A stretch of DNA of 35,948 nt from Lachnospiraceae bacterium (GTDB taxonomy: Bacteria; Bacillota; Clostridia; Lachnospirales; Lachnospiraceae): the NCBI GenBank assembly GCA_017633935.1, contig JAGBOJ010000036.1, positions 1-35,948 of the forward strand, written 5' to 3'. The position numbers and the translations under genes are program-made. Of this stretch, positions 17,745 through 25,305 are shown one piece after another (position 1 is the first letter of the stretch; each line of letters begins with the position of its first letter). A model generated the notes under the pieces. It searched no databases. It had not been told where the DNA came from and was given only the letters and a program-made list of their open reading frames with translations.

Positions 17745-18958
17745 ACCCCGATCTCCGTTTCTGTTATCTCTCCTGCTTCTTCCGCTTCACCGGTCTCCTC
17801 GTAACCCTCTTCTCTATCTCCTTCGTATCCGCCTTCCTCATAATATCCTTCTTCATACTCACCGTCCTCATACTCATCCTCGTACTCGTCGGTCAGATAA
17901 TCCTCCATTCTGAATCCGGGCGCATCCTTTGCCTGTGTCTCGGACTTGATATCTATCTTATAGCCCGTAAGGCGAGCCGCAAGCCTTGCGTTCTGCCCTT
18001 CCTTGCCTATGGCAAGGGAAAGCTGATAATCAGGCACCACAACCTTGGCGGTCTTTTCATCAGGATCTACTATGACGGATACCACCTTTGCCGGAGAAAG
18101 CGCATTTTCGATAAATATGGCCGCGTTCTCATCCCAGTTCACTATATCTATCTTCTCTCCCTTAAGCTCTTCCACGATGGCATTGACCCTTGAGCCGTTC
18201 ATACCCACGCAGGCGCCGACCGCATCCACATCGGGATTATTGCTGTATACGGCGATCTTGGTCCTGCTGCCGGGCTCTCTGGATATGCTCTTTATCTCCA
18301 CGGTGCCGTCAGCCACCTCGGTCACCTCCGACTCAAAGAGCTTTTTAACAAGCTCCGGATGTGTACGGCTGACTAAGATCCTCGGTCCCTTGGGAGTATT
18401 CTTCACTTCAATTATGTAAACCTTTATCCTTTCCGTAGGTCTTAAGTTCTCGCTGCGCACCTGCTCGCTTTCGCTTAAGAGAGCGTCTGCCTTTCCGAGA
18501 TTTATACTGATATTCCTGCCATTGATGCGCTGCACGACTCCCGTGACCACATCTCTGGATTTTCCGGCAAATTTGTTATATACCGAATTTCTCTCTTCCT
18601 CACGGATCTTCTGCAGGATGACATTCTTGGCATTCTGGGTGGCTATCCTTCCGAATTCCTTGGAATTCACATCAATGCCGACCATAGAGCCGATCTGTGC
18701 GTTTTCATCTATCTTCTTAGCTTCCGAAAGCTCTATCTCGTTATGGGGATCATTTACAGTCTCCACGACAGTCTTCTCAACATATACCTTATAGTCGCAG
18801 GTCTTACGGTCTATCGCCACGTGGATGTTTTCGGATTTTCCGTAGTGATTCCTGCAGGCTGTAAGCAGTGAATTTTCTATAGCCTCAAAAAGAGTGTCCC
18901 TGCTTATATCCTTTTCCTTTTCGAGAATATTGAGCGCCTCCATCAGTTCCGTGTTCAT
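17741..18958 (-). CDS. nusA: Transcription termination/antitermination factor NusA
   Basis: A 405-residue NusA. The N-terminal RNA-polymerase-binding domain is followed by an S1 domain (about 130-190), then KH domains. VGACVGMNGSRVNAIVEELKGEKIDIV is KH1, and LAIGKEGQNARLAARLTGYKIDI is KH2. No AR repeats are present, as usual in Bacillota. The last 55 residues are a very acidic Glu/Tyr/Gly tail. The start is ATG at 18958, with GGAGG eight bases upstream. A further ATG at 18973 would make that GGAGG coding and has no site of its own. Confidence 0.96.
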   Translation of the reverse strand: MNTELMEALNILEKEKDISRDTLFEAIENSLLTACRNHYGKSENIHVAIDRKTCDYKVYVEKTVVETVNDPHNEIELSEAKKIDENAQIGSMVGIDVNSKEFGRIATQNAKNVILQKIREEERNSVYNKFAGKSRDVVTGVVQRINGRNISINLGKADALLSESEQVRSENLRPTERIKVYIIEVKNTPKGPRILVSRTHPELVKKLFESEVTEVADGTVEIKSISREPGSRTKIAVYSNNPDVDAVGACVGMNGSRVNAIVEELKGEKIDIVNWDENAAIFIENALSPAKVVSVIVDPDEKTAKVVVPDYQLSLAIGKEGQNARLAARLTGYKIDIKSETQAKDAPGFRMEDYLTDEYEDEYEDGEYEEGYYEEGGYEGDREEGYEETGEAEEAGEITETEIGV

Positions 18959-18979
18959 TTCATTTTCCTCCATAATAGA

Positions 18980-19246
18980 TTAATGTTCCATAAAGCCTTT
19001 CGAGCAGATCTCCAGTGTGTAAGCATCTTCAATGAAATCTTCCTTGTCAAGCCTGTTGCTTATTATCCTGCTTACCATAGTGCAGTCATTGATCGACACA
19101 TCATCATCCGGCTTGTCTATGTACCCGCGCAGATAATAATTTCCGGATTCCTTTACGTATTCGACAGATATCAGCTTTAGACCCTGTTCCTTTACCACGG
19201 GCTCAAGCATGGATCTGAACCTTTCTTCTATACTGTTTCTTTCCAT
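18980..19246 (-). CDS. rimP: RimP, N-terminal domain only
   Basis: An 88-residue protein matching only the N-terminal domain of RimP, the 30S maturation factor: RFRSMLEPVVKEQGLKLISVEYVKE, then YLRGYIDKPDDDVSINDCTMVSRIISNRLD. It ends at YTLEICSKGFMEH, exactly where full-length RimP reads a VSSPG motif and enters its C-terminal SH3-like domain. Full-length RimP is about 150 residues. Only 21 bp separate the stop from the nusA start, so the second domain is not hidden by a frameshift downstream. ATG at 19246 follows GAGGT. It may still bind S12, or it may be a decayed gene kept for its leader position; I cannot tell. Confidence 0.85.
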   Translation of the reverse strand: MERNSIEERFRSMLEPVVKEQGLKLISVEYVKESGNYYLRGYIDKPDDDVSINDCTMVSRIISNRLDKEDFIEDAYTLEICSKGFMEH

Positions 19247-19270
19247 TTTTCTACCTCTATATATAACAAT

Positions 19271-19293
19271 AGTGGGCTTGTATCAAGCCCACT
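19271..19293 (-). terminator. Hairpin between tRNA-Glu and rimP
   Basis: A 9-bp perfect stem (AGTGGGCTT/AAGCCCACT) with a 5-nt loop follows tRNA-Glu. The tail ATTGTTATATA is only moderately T-rich. It could act as a leaky terminator, attenuator or processing signal for the downstream rimP-nusA operon. Confidence 0.6.
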
Positions 19294-19306
19294 TACCCAT
19301 AAAGAG

Positions 19307-19378
19307 CAGCTCGTAGCGGAATCGAACCGCTGTTTCCGCCGTGAGAGGGCGGCGTCTTAACCGCTTGACCAACGAGCC
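19307..19378 (-). tRNA. tRNA-Glu (anticodon CUC)
   Basis: A complete cloverleaf on the minus strand. The acceptor is GGCTCGT/ACGAGCT, with one G-T pair at the end. The anticodon stem CCGCC/GGCGG encloses loop CTCTCAC, giving anticodon CUC. The T arm is AGCGG TTCGATT CCGCT, and the discriminator is G. CCA is not encoded. The anticodon stem resembles bacterial tRNA-Glu. Confidence 0.96.
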
Positions 19379-19389
19379 ACGCAAGGCAT

Positions 19390-19419
19390 ATATTACCACA
19401 CATCGGTCATAATAATCAA
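19390..19419 (-). promoter_or_regulatory. Promoter for tRNA-Glu (and possibly the nusA operon)
   Basis: TTGATT (19419-19414), 18-bp spacer and TAATAT (19395-19390) with TGG in the extended -10 position lie just upstream of tRNA-Glu. The predicted start is only about 5 nt before the mature 5' end. Confidence 0.65.
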
Positions 19420-19431
19420 GTCTTTTTTAAT

Positions 19432-19454
19432 AAAAAAAACCCTTTTTAAGGGTT
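19432..19454 (-). terminator. Intrinsic terminator after sigI-rsgI
   Basis: A 7-bp stem (AACCCTT/AAGGGTT) with a 3-nt loop is followed on the minus strand by eight T residues. It lies about 190 bp beyond the rsgI stop and just before the tRNA promoter. Confidence 0.85.
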
Positions 19455-19537
19455 CTTTTTACTTTTGCCTCTTTAACCGCCTTATGCACACGGCAACACA
19501 TAACATACTCTTATCTATCGCCGTACATATCTCATCA

Positions 19538-19609
19538 CTAAAAGTCCTTTCGAGTGTGGGAGGGAGACATGCTGCCCTGTGCATTACTGCAGGCTGTTAA
19601 ATTTTTCAT
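19538..19609 (-). CDS. Possible 23-residue peptide after rsgI
   Basis: ATG at 19609 opens a 23-codon frame (MKNLTACSNAQGSM...RKDF) ending in TAG. AAAGG sits six bases before the ATG, a good distance. It lies between rsgI and its terminator, so it would be on the sigI-rsgI mRNA. A second short frame lies between it and the terminator. The peptide matches nothing I recognise and could be chance. Confidence 0.3.
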   Translation of the reverse strand: MKNLTACSNAQGSMSPSHTRKDF

Positions 19610-19648
19610 ACCGTACCTTTCCTGCCGCCGTTACTTCTCCTTTAAGAC

Positions 19649-20941
19649 TCACATCTGATTTTCCACGAGGATGCTATCACACGTCACATCCTGAGTCATC
19701 TGCACGTCCAGGTACGAGCTGTCCGTGTATGACTGGTCCGTCGTCAGTGTTTCCAAAGAATCCGTAACCACGGGCTCGGTTACTTCCGGAACCGCCGGTT
19801 CTTCGGGCTGCGAAGATATCGTAGGCACCACCAAAGCAGGGTCTGTTATGATCTCCGGAGTAGATACTATGATCTGTTCTCCGGAAACAGTTGTCACTGC
19901 ATCAGCCGACAGACTGGTTCCTCCCCCCAGGCCTGCTGCGATCAATGCACCCTCTGCAATGTTTGCGGACACTACTGAGTTTGCTGAAGAAGATTTTGAT
20001 TTCTTCTTGCTGCCTTCCGTACTCTTCCCGGTGTTTGCCTTTTCTTCCGCCTTTGCCTTCTTTTCGCCGCTGTTACCCGGCTCTTCGGTCTTTTCTTCGG
20101 TTTTAGGCTTCTGAACCTCTGCTGTAAGAAGGTTTTCGCTGACTTTAGCTTTATTTTCGGATACCTTCTTTACAGCCATCGCGGTCGATACGGAATTCGC
20201 AGCTTCCTCGATCTCCATCACCGATTTATCAAGCCACTCATCCTCGTTAAACTCGGCCGACTCCAACACCTGCTCCTTCAGCTTGCCAACAATATATATC
20301 TTGCCCGGGCTGACATTTTTATCCTCTGCACTGCCAGCCATCTCCGGGGTTACCCTGACCGTCTCAACCGCTACGCTCTTTAACTCGCCTTCATCGCTTT
20401 TTTCGTTGTTCCACTTACCTACGCTGCCGATAACCTGCGTTTCAAGCGAGTCTTCGCTGTGGGTCCTGCTGTCAAGAGTAACCACCACCGCCGTTTCCTC
20501 TTTAACGTATCCTGTCCTGTCAAGCTCATCCAGTGTAAGTTTTACAGCATTTTCTATATTCTTTCCCTTTGCGTCATCCTTTATCTGTACAACTATCTCT
20601 TCTCCGTCATCATTAAAGGAATCCACATCAATGACCTTTTCAAACATATTAAGGGAGTATTTCAACGAAGGATTTATATCAAGAGTGACCACACTGGCAG
20701 TTTTTACGTTAGCCACAAACAGCCCTCCCGATAAGCAGACCACAAAAGCCGCAGCCGCAGCCGCAACCGGCATATTCTTTCTGGTAAAGCCTAAGAGCTT
20801 GTCATATTTATCTGTCGTCTTCTCCGTGATCTCAAGCTCTTCGCCGACGGAATAATTATCGTTATCGATGCGTTTAACGGTACCGTCATCACACATCACT
20901 ACCGCTTTATTCCCTTCAAGCTTCATTACTGCCGCTTTCAA
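19649..20941 (-). CDS. rsgI: RsgI-type membrane anti-sigma factor for SigI
   Basis: A 430-residue single-pass membrane protein that should hold SigI inactive until a surface signal. Residues 1-40 fit the RsgI N-terminal domain (KAVVMCDDGTVKRI). A transmembrane helix spans about 57-79. The juxtamembrane domain begins TLDINPSLKYSLN, with the Asn90-Pro91 pair known as the autocleavage site in this family. The ectodomain then becomes a Lys/Glu- and Ser-rich linker (about 250-320), a short hydrophobic patch, and a Pro/Thr/Val-rich tail. No carbohydrate-binding domain is seen. The start is TTG at 20941, overlapping the sigI stop (TTGA); GGAGG precedes it by eight bases. Confidence 0.88.
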   Translation of the reverse strand: MKAAVMKLEGNKAVVMCDDGTVKRIDNDNYSVGEELEITEKTTDKYDKLLGFTRKNMPVAAAAAAFVVCLSGGLFVANVKTASVVTLDINPSLKYSLNMFEKVIDVDSFNDDGEEIVVQIKDDAKGKNIENAVKLTLDELDRTGYVKEETAVVVTLDSRTHSEDSLETQVIGSVGKWNNEKSDEGELKSVAVETVRVTPEMAGSAEDKNVSPGKIYIVGKLKEQVLESAEFNEDEWLDKSVMEIEEAANSVSTAMAVKKVSENKAKVSENLLTAEVQKPKTEEKTEEPGNSGEKKAKAEEKANTGKSTEGSKKKSKSSSANSVVSANIAEGALIAAGLGGGTSLSADAVTTVSGEQIIVSTPEIITDPALVVPTISSQPEEPAVPEVTEPVVTDSLETLTTDQSYTDSSYLDVQMTQDVTCDSILVENQM

Positions 20942-21723
20942 GATCCCATCCTCCTTTCTTCAAAACTGATTATATTTTCAACCGAAGGCTTTAAGCTTTC
21001 AACATATTCCGAAAGCCTCGGATAATCCCCGCTTAATATGAGCGTTGCCGCTATCAGATACTTCCTGTGTCTTTCAAAGAGCTTCTTTTGAAGCCTTCCT
21101 CTCATCATCACATCGCTGATCGGGATCTTTCCCGTCTTTATTATCTGTCCCGCAAGCGACGGCGGTAAGAATATCGCTCTTATTATGTCCGCGCATCCGC
21201 TCCTCGTTTTCTTTGATTTGGGCGAGCAGTCCGCAAGATCCGATAAGCTGATGCCGTATTTTGAAAGCTCTTCGTCAAATGCTTCGATCTCGTCCTTAAG
21301 AGTATTGTTAACACCGAGGCTTCTTACCTTTATCTGCTCTCTTACCTCTAAGGAAACATCAAATCCGGCCTCTTCCTCGTCCGTGTTTCCCTCAAAGGCT
21401 CCCGGCGATACCAGAACCTCCGCTCTCGATGATTCCTTTCTGTAAAGATCCGCCAGTCTGTTCCTTATGACATATGCCGCATAAGGCCAGAAATCGTTTT
21501 TTTGCGGGTCATAACCGTCTATCGCTTCCGAAACGGCTATAAATGCCACCGAAAATTCATCATCGCTTACCGTAACGCTCCTTTTTAAGATCACGGATGT
21601 AAGCTTTAATATATGAACCCTTTCATCCGATAAAAACTGTTCGCGTTTCTGTCTGTCATTCTTTGACTCGACCGCCCTTATATTATCTTCTTTTCGTTTC
21701 AGATCATAACTGTTTGTATCCAA
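20938..21723 (-). CDS. sigI: RNA polymerase sigma factor SigI
   Basis: A 261-residue sigma-I family factor. The region-2 part reads DDEFSVAFIAVSEAIDGYDPQKNDFWPYAAYVIRNRLADLYRKE (about 55-97). The SigI-specific C-terminal domain ends KKLFERHRKYLIAATLILSGDYPRLSEYV, a strong family mark. It should direct polymerase to a small stress or surface regulon. The start is TTG at 21723, with GGGAG eight bases upstream. It is first in a two-gene operon with rsgI, controlled by a sigma-A-like promoter. I found no clear SigI-type promoter for autoregulation. Confidence 0.9.
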   Translation of the reverse strand: MDTNSYDLKRKEDNIRAVESKNDRQKREQFLSDERVHILKLTSVILKRSVTVSDDEFSVAFIAVSEAIDGYDPQKNDFWPYAAYVIRNRLADLYRKESSRAEVLVSPGAFEGNTDEEEAGFDVSLEVREQIKVRSLGVNNTLKDEIEAFDEELSKYGISLSDLADCSPKSKKTRSGCADIIRAIFLPPSLAGQIIKTGKIPISDVMMRGRLQKKLFERHRKYLIAATLILSGDYPRLSEYVESLKPSVENIISFEERRMGS

Positions 21724-21778
21724 TGCCGATCTCCCTTAAGGATATGTCCCTGATTTAGGACCTGCCCACCCTTTACGG

Positions 21779-21807
21779 ATTATATCGGCAAATCGTCTGA
21801 TTTTCAA
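21779..21807 (-). promoter_or_regulatory. Sigma-A-like promoter for sigI-rsgI
   Basis: TTGAAA (21807-21802), a 17-bp spacer and a perfect TATAAT (21784-21779) lie about 55 bp before the sigI start. Confidence 0.78.
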
Positions 21808-21875
21808 CAGTCTGCGAAAACGGAATTTTTATCAGATCCTGCCCTTTAACTCCATTTACTAATTCGGAACGGGGT

Positions 21876-21927
21876 AAAAAAAAACCGGTGGCCGGATTGT
21901 ACTTTTTTAAATACAATCAAACCACCG
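21876..21927 (-). terminator. Intrinsic terminator after pta
   Basis: A long hairpin with CGGTGG/CCACCG (outer) and GATTGTA/TACAATC (inner) stems is followed on the minus strand by nine T residues (21884-21876). It ends the glgC-glgD-pta transcript. Confidence 0.92.
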
Positions 21928-21973
21928 TTTATTGTAACTTTTAAAATTCCCGGGAACCGTCCCTTAACAGGTT

Positions 21974-22957
21974 CTAAGATAACGCCGCCGTTATTATCGC
22001 CATTGAATACACCTCAAGAGCGTTACACCCTCTCGACAGGTCGTTCACCTGGGCATTGAGCCCTAAAAGTATCGGCCCGTAGGCTTCAAAATTCCCGAGT
22101 CGCTGTGCTATCTTATAGCCTATGTTGCCGGAATTTATATCCGGGAAGATAAACACATTCGCATAACCTGCCACCGGAGAATCGGGAGCCTTCTGCCTTG
22201 CTACCCTCGGCGAAACAGCCGCGTCAAACTGCAGCTCCCCGTCTATCAGCACATCGGGGCATATCTCTTTCGTTTTTTCCGCCGCATTCTTCATCTTGTC
22301 AAGATCCTCTCCCTGACCGGAGCCGAAGGTCGAATAGCTCAAAAACGCCACCTTGGGGTCTATGCCGAATATCTTTCCGCATTCTATGGTCTCATGGGCT
22401 ATCTCCACGAGCTCATCCTCCGTCGGCTTGATGTTAATGGCGCAGTCCGCCATGGCAAGCACCTCATTTTCACCGGTTGCCGAAGGTCTTACAAGTATAA
22501 AGCAGGAGGATACTATCTTGTTTCCGGGCTTTGTCTTTATTATCTGAAGCGCCGGCCTTACCGTATCGGCAGTAGAATAGGTGGCTCCTCCCAGAAGGCA
22601 GTCTGCCTCGCCCATCTTTACGAGCATTGTCCCGAAGTAGTTGCCCTGTAAAACAGTCTTTTTTGCCATCTCCGGGGTAATGCCCTTGGATTTTCTCAGC
22701 TCGTAAAACTGTCCGGCCATTTCATCTATTCTCTCATAGGAGGACGGATCTATTATCTGCGCTCCCCTGATGTTAAAGCCTGCTTCCTCAGCGGCCGAGT
22801 ATATCTCCTCCTCCGTTCCCAAAAGTATGGGTTTAAGAAAGTTACTTGCAAGGAGTCTTGAAGCCGCCTCCAGTATCCTCGGGTCACTTCCCTCGGTAAG
22901 CACTATTCTCTTTGGGTCCTTCTTCAGCTTGGCTATCATAGCCCCGAAACCGAACAT
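21974..22957 (-). CDS. pta: Phosphate acetyltransferase
   Basis: A 327-residue Pta, interconverting acetyl-CoA and acetyl-phosphate. Family marks are RIVLTEGSDPRILEAA near the N-terminus, MVKMG-type and GGATYSTADTVRPALQIIKT in the middle, and FIFPDINSGNIGYKIAQRL and GPILLGL near the C-terminus. Length is right for the short, single-domain form. The ATG at 22957 follows AAGGAG. It is only 11 bp after glgD rather than next to ackA, an unusual neighbourhood. Confidence 0.95.
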   Translation of the reverse strand: MFGFGAMIAKLKKDPKRIVLTEGSDPRILEAASRLLASNFLKPILLGTEEEIYSAAEEAGFNIRGAQIIDPSSYERIDEMAGQFYELRKSKGITPEMAKKTVLQGNYFGTMLVKMGEADCLLGGATYSTADTVRPALQIIKTKPGNKIVSSCFILVRPSATGENEVLAMADCAINIKPTEDELVEIAHETIECGKIFGIDPKVAFLSYSTFGSGQGEDLDKMKNAAEKTKEICPDVLIDGELQFDAAVSPRVARQKAPDSPVAGYANVFIFPDINSGNIGYKIAQRLGNFEAYGPILLGLNAQVNDLSRGCNALEVYSMAIITAALS

Positions 22958-22968
22958 ACTGATTCTCC

Positions 22969-24084
22969 TTATAATACATCGTTCCTTCTGACATATCCGG
23001 GCTTGTCGGCAGTAGCGATGATCTCCTTGATATTTAATATCTTTGCATACTTGTCAACCACCTGATTTTCAAGATGCACTCCTTCGCTTATGAGCGCATG
23101 GCTGCTGACGATACAGTTTTTAAGCACCGCGCCCTTCTTTATCTCCACGCCTCTGCCTATAACGCAGTTTTCTATGCTGCCCTCTATGACACAGCCGTTT
23201 GCCACCATTGAGTTTTTGACGCTCGAGCCGTTGCAGTAATGAACCGGGCACGCATCCGTTGTCTGGGTATATATCGGCCACTCGCTCTTAAACAGCTCCT
23301 GCTGTGCATCAATATCAAGCAGGGCAAGATTTGAATCAAAGTAGCTCTTAAAGTCGGTTATCACGTCAAAATAGCCCTTGTGCTGGATGCCCCTGATGTC
23401 GAGATCCTCATTTTCCATATTTATGATGTCCACAAGACGCAGTATCGAAGAAGTCTTTTTGGCTTTCTTTATAAGCTCCATAAAAAGCTCATTCTTCATT
23501 ACATAGGTATTCATAAATATGTTGCGCTCGTCCAAGTTGCCTTCATTCTTTTCTATGGACTTCACGCCCTTCTGCCTGTTTAGGTTCACCACTTCACAGT
23601 TGCGGAATTCGCTTTTTGCATTGTTCACCTTATGATAAAGCACCGTGATATCCGCTCCGGATTCGATATGCTCGCTTAAAAGCCTTGCATAATCCTGCAG
23701 ATATACCATATTTCCGGGAACTATTATCACATAGGGCTGATGGACGCGCTCAATGACATCCATATTGTCATAATAAGCCTGTATGTCGGTATTGTAGATA
23801 TCGTTTAAGTTGCTGTCCTGATTAAATAGAAGCTGCAGATTTCCACGCTTTGAATTTATGTTGTAAACCCTTCCCGAGCCGAGATGTTCTGCAAGCGATC
23901 TCGGATTCTGGCTTACATATACGTGGATGTTTTCTATATCACTGTTGCTTAAGGAGGATACGGGGAAGTCGATTATCCTGTATCTTCCGAGGAATGAAAA
24001 AGCGCTCACGGGACGGAAATCCATCATACCGTCTATACGGATATGGGAACCCGCCATTGTTACTATTCCATATGCCTTTGCCAT
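22969..24084 (-). CDS. glgD: Glucose-1-phosphate adenylyltransferase regulatory-type subunit GlgD
   Basis: A 371-residue paralogue of GlgC. The nucleotide-binding GGRGSRL loop of GlgC is replaced by TMAGSHIR, and much of the active site is altered, as in GlgD. LGRYRIIDFPVSSLSNSDI and the C-terminal left-handed beta-helix (VKNSMVANGCVIEGSIENCVIGRGVEI) are kept. GlgD is thought to form heteromers with GlgC and raise activity. It starts one base after the glgC stop, so the two are translationally coupled. Confidence 0.95.
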   Translation of the reverse strand: MAKAYGIVTMAGSHIRIDGMMDFRPVSAFSFLGRYRIIDFPVSSLSNSDIENIHVYVSQNPRSLAEHLGSGRVYNINSKRGNLQLLFNQDSNLNDIYNTDIQAYYDNMDVIERVHQPYVIIVPGNMVYLQDYARLLSEHIESGADITVLYHKVNNAKSEFRNCEVVNLNRQKGVKSIEKNEGNLDERNIFMNTYVMKNELFMELIKKAKKTSSILRLVDIINMENEDLDIRGIQHKGYFDVITDFKSYFDSNLALLDIDAQQELFKSEWPIYTQTTDACPVHYCNGSSVKNSMVANGCVIEGSIENCVIGRGVEIKKGAVLKNCIVSSHALISEGVHLENQVVDKYAKILNIKEIIATADKPGYVRRNDVL

Positions 24085-24085
24085 C

Positions 24086-25225
24086 TTACTTCACCCCCTC
24101 TACATCATTTGCCACGAGGAGGATTTCCTCGCTCTTCGCGTTTCCGACTACGGCTCCCTTGCCGATCCTTACGCCGTTTGCCACAAGCGCCCGCGTAACC
24201 TTCGCGCCCTCCTCAACTGCCGATCCGGGCATCAGCACGGTATCCTTTACCACAGCCTTGCTTGCAACGGAGGTACCCGTAAAGAGCACGCTGCTTTCAA
24301 CCTTTCCTTCCACGCGGCAGCCCTGTGTGATATAGGAGTTCTTAACCTCGGCATCCGCTCCTATGTACTGGGGACGCTCCGTGGCATCCTCCGTATATAT
24401 CTTCCATGAGGGGTCTCCGAGATCGAGCTCATTGGTATCGTCCAAAAGATCCATATTCGCTTCCCAGAGGGAGTCTATTGTTCCGACATCCTTCCAGTAG
24501 CCCTTGAACTTATATGCGTATAAAAGCTTTCCGTCATTTAAGAGGGTGGGGATTATATCTTTTCCGAAATCATGATGAGACTCATTGTTCTTCATATCCG
24601 AAAGAAGCATTTTCCTCAGAAGCTTCCAGTTAAAGATGTAGATACCCATTGACGCGAGATTGCTCTTCGGTACCTTGGGCTTTTCCTGAAATTCCACTAT
24701 CCTGCCTTCTTCGTCAGTCGCCATTATACCGAAGCGGCTTGCCTCCTTCTTGGGCACACCGATGACGGCTATCGTGGCATCGGCCTTATGCTCCCTGTGA
24801 AAAGCAAGCATTTTCGAATAATTCATTTTATATATATGATCTCCCGAAAGGATCAGAAGATATTCGGGATTATAGCTGTCGATAAAATCGATATTCTGTG
24901 AGATTGCATCCGCAGTTCCCCTGTAGACATCGAGATTTCCGTCCGCTTTCTCACGCGGAGGAAGGATAAACACGCCGCTGTCCTTACTGTCAAGTCCCCA
25001 GTTTCTTCCGGCTGCAGCGTAGCTGTTAAGCAGTACCGATTCATACTGTGTAAGTACCCCCACTATATCAATACCGCTGTTGGCACAATTACTCAAAGGG
25101 AAGTCGATGATACGGTATTTCCCTCCGAATGATACTGCAGGTTTTGCAACCTTGTTGGTCAGATCCTTTAATCTGCTGCCCCTTCCGCCTGCAAGGACCA
25201 TAGCAAGCATACTGTTTTGTTTCAT
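24086..25225 (-). CDS. glgC: Glucose-1-phosphate adenylyltransferase GlgC
   Basis: A 379-residue ADP-glucose pyrophosphorylase, the committed step of glycogen synthesis. The N-terminus has [33 protein letters not shown] and [32 protein letters not shown] follows, with the beta-helix at the C-terminus. An ATG seven codons upstream (25246) makes the AAAGGAG site coding. The ATG at 25225, nine bases after AAAGGAG, is therefore preferred. First gene of glgC-glgD-pta. Confidence 0.96.
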   Translation of the reverse strand: MKQNSMLAMVLAGGRGSRLKDLTNKVAKPAVSFGGKYRIIDFPLSNCANSGIDIVGVLTQYESVLLNSYAAAGRNWGLDSKDSGVFILPPREKADGNLDVYRGTADAISQNIDFIDSYNPEYLLILSGDHIYKMNYSKMLAFHREHKADATIAVIGVPKKEASRFGIMATDEEGRIVEFQEKPKVPKSNLASMGIYIFNWKLLRKMLLSDMKNNESHHDFGKDIIPTLLNDGKLLYAYKFKGYWKDVGTIDSLWEANMDLLDDTNELDLGDPSWKIYTEDATERPQYIGADAEVKNSYITQGCRVEGKVESSVLFTGTSVASKAVVKDTVLMPGSAVEEGAKVTRALVANGVRIGKGAVVGNAKSEEILLVANDVEGVK

Positions 25226-25249
25226 GAGCAGTTTCTCCTTTCCCATAAG

Positions 25250-25255
25250 ATAATA
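25250..25255 (-). promoter_or_regulatory. Putative -10 of the glgC promoter
   Basis: TATTAT lies about 25 bp before the glgC start. A weak GTGAGA is 16 bp upstream. The twin repeats at 25260-25289 overlap the spacer and -35 region. Confidence 0.45.
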
Positions 25256-25259
25256 TTTA

Positions 25260-25289
25260 ATTTAAATTCCTTCTCACGGATTTAAATTC
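25260..25289 (-). repeat. Twin ATTTAAATTC repeats at the glgC promoter
   Basis: The 10-mer ATTTAAATTC (plus-strand sense) occurs at 25260-25269 and again at 25280-25289, exactly 20 bp apart, about two helical turns. Each copy contains the palindrome ATTTAAAT. Overlap with the glgC promoter suggests a pair of operator half-sites on one DNA face. Confidence 0.5.
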
Positions 25290-25305
25290 AGCTCCACACG
25301 GCTTT

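Noticed and set aside
21724-21900. A SigI-type promoter for sigI autoregulation
   Set aside because: An ACCCC and a CGAA are present but only 4 bp apart, far too close to work as -35 and -10.
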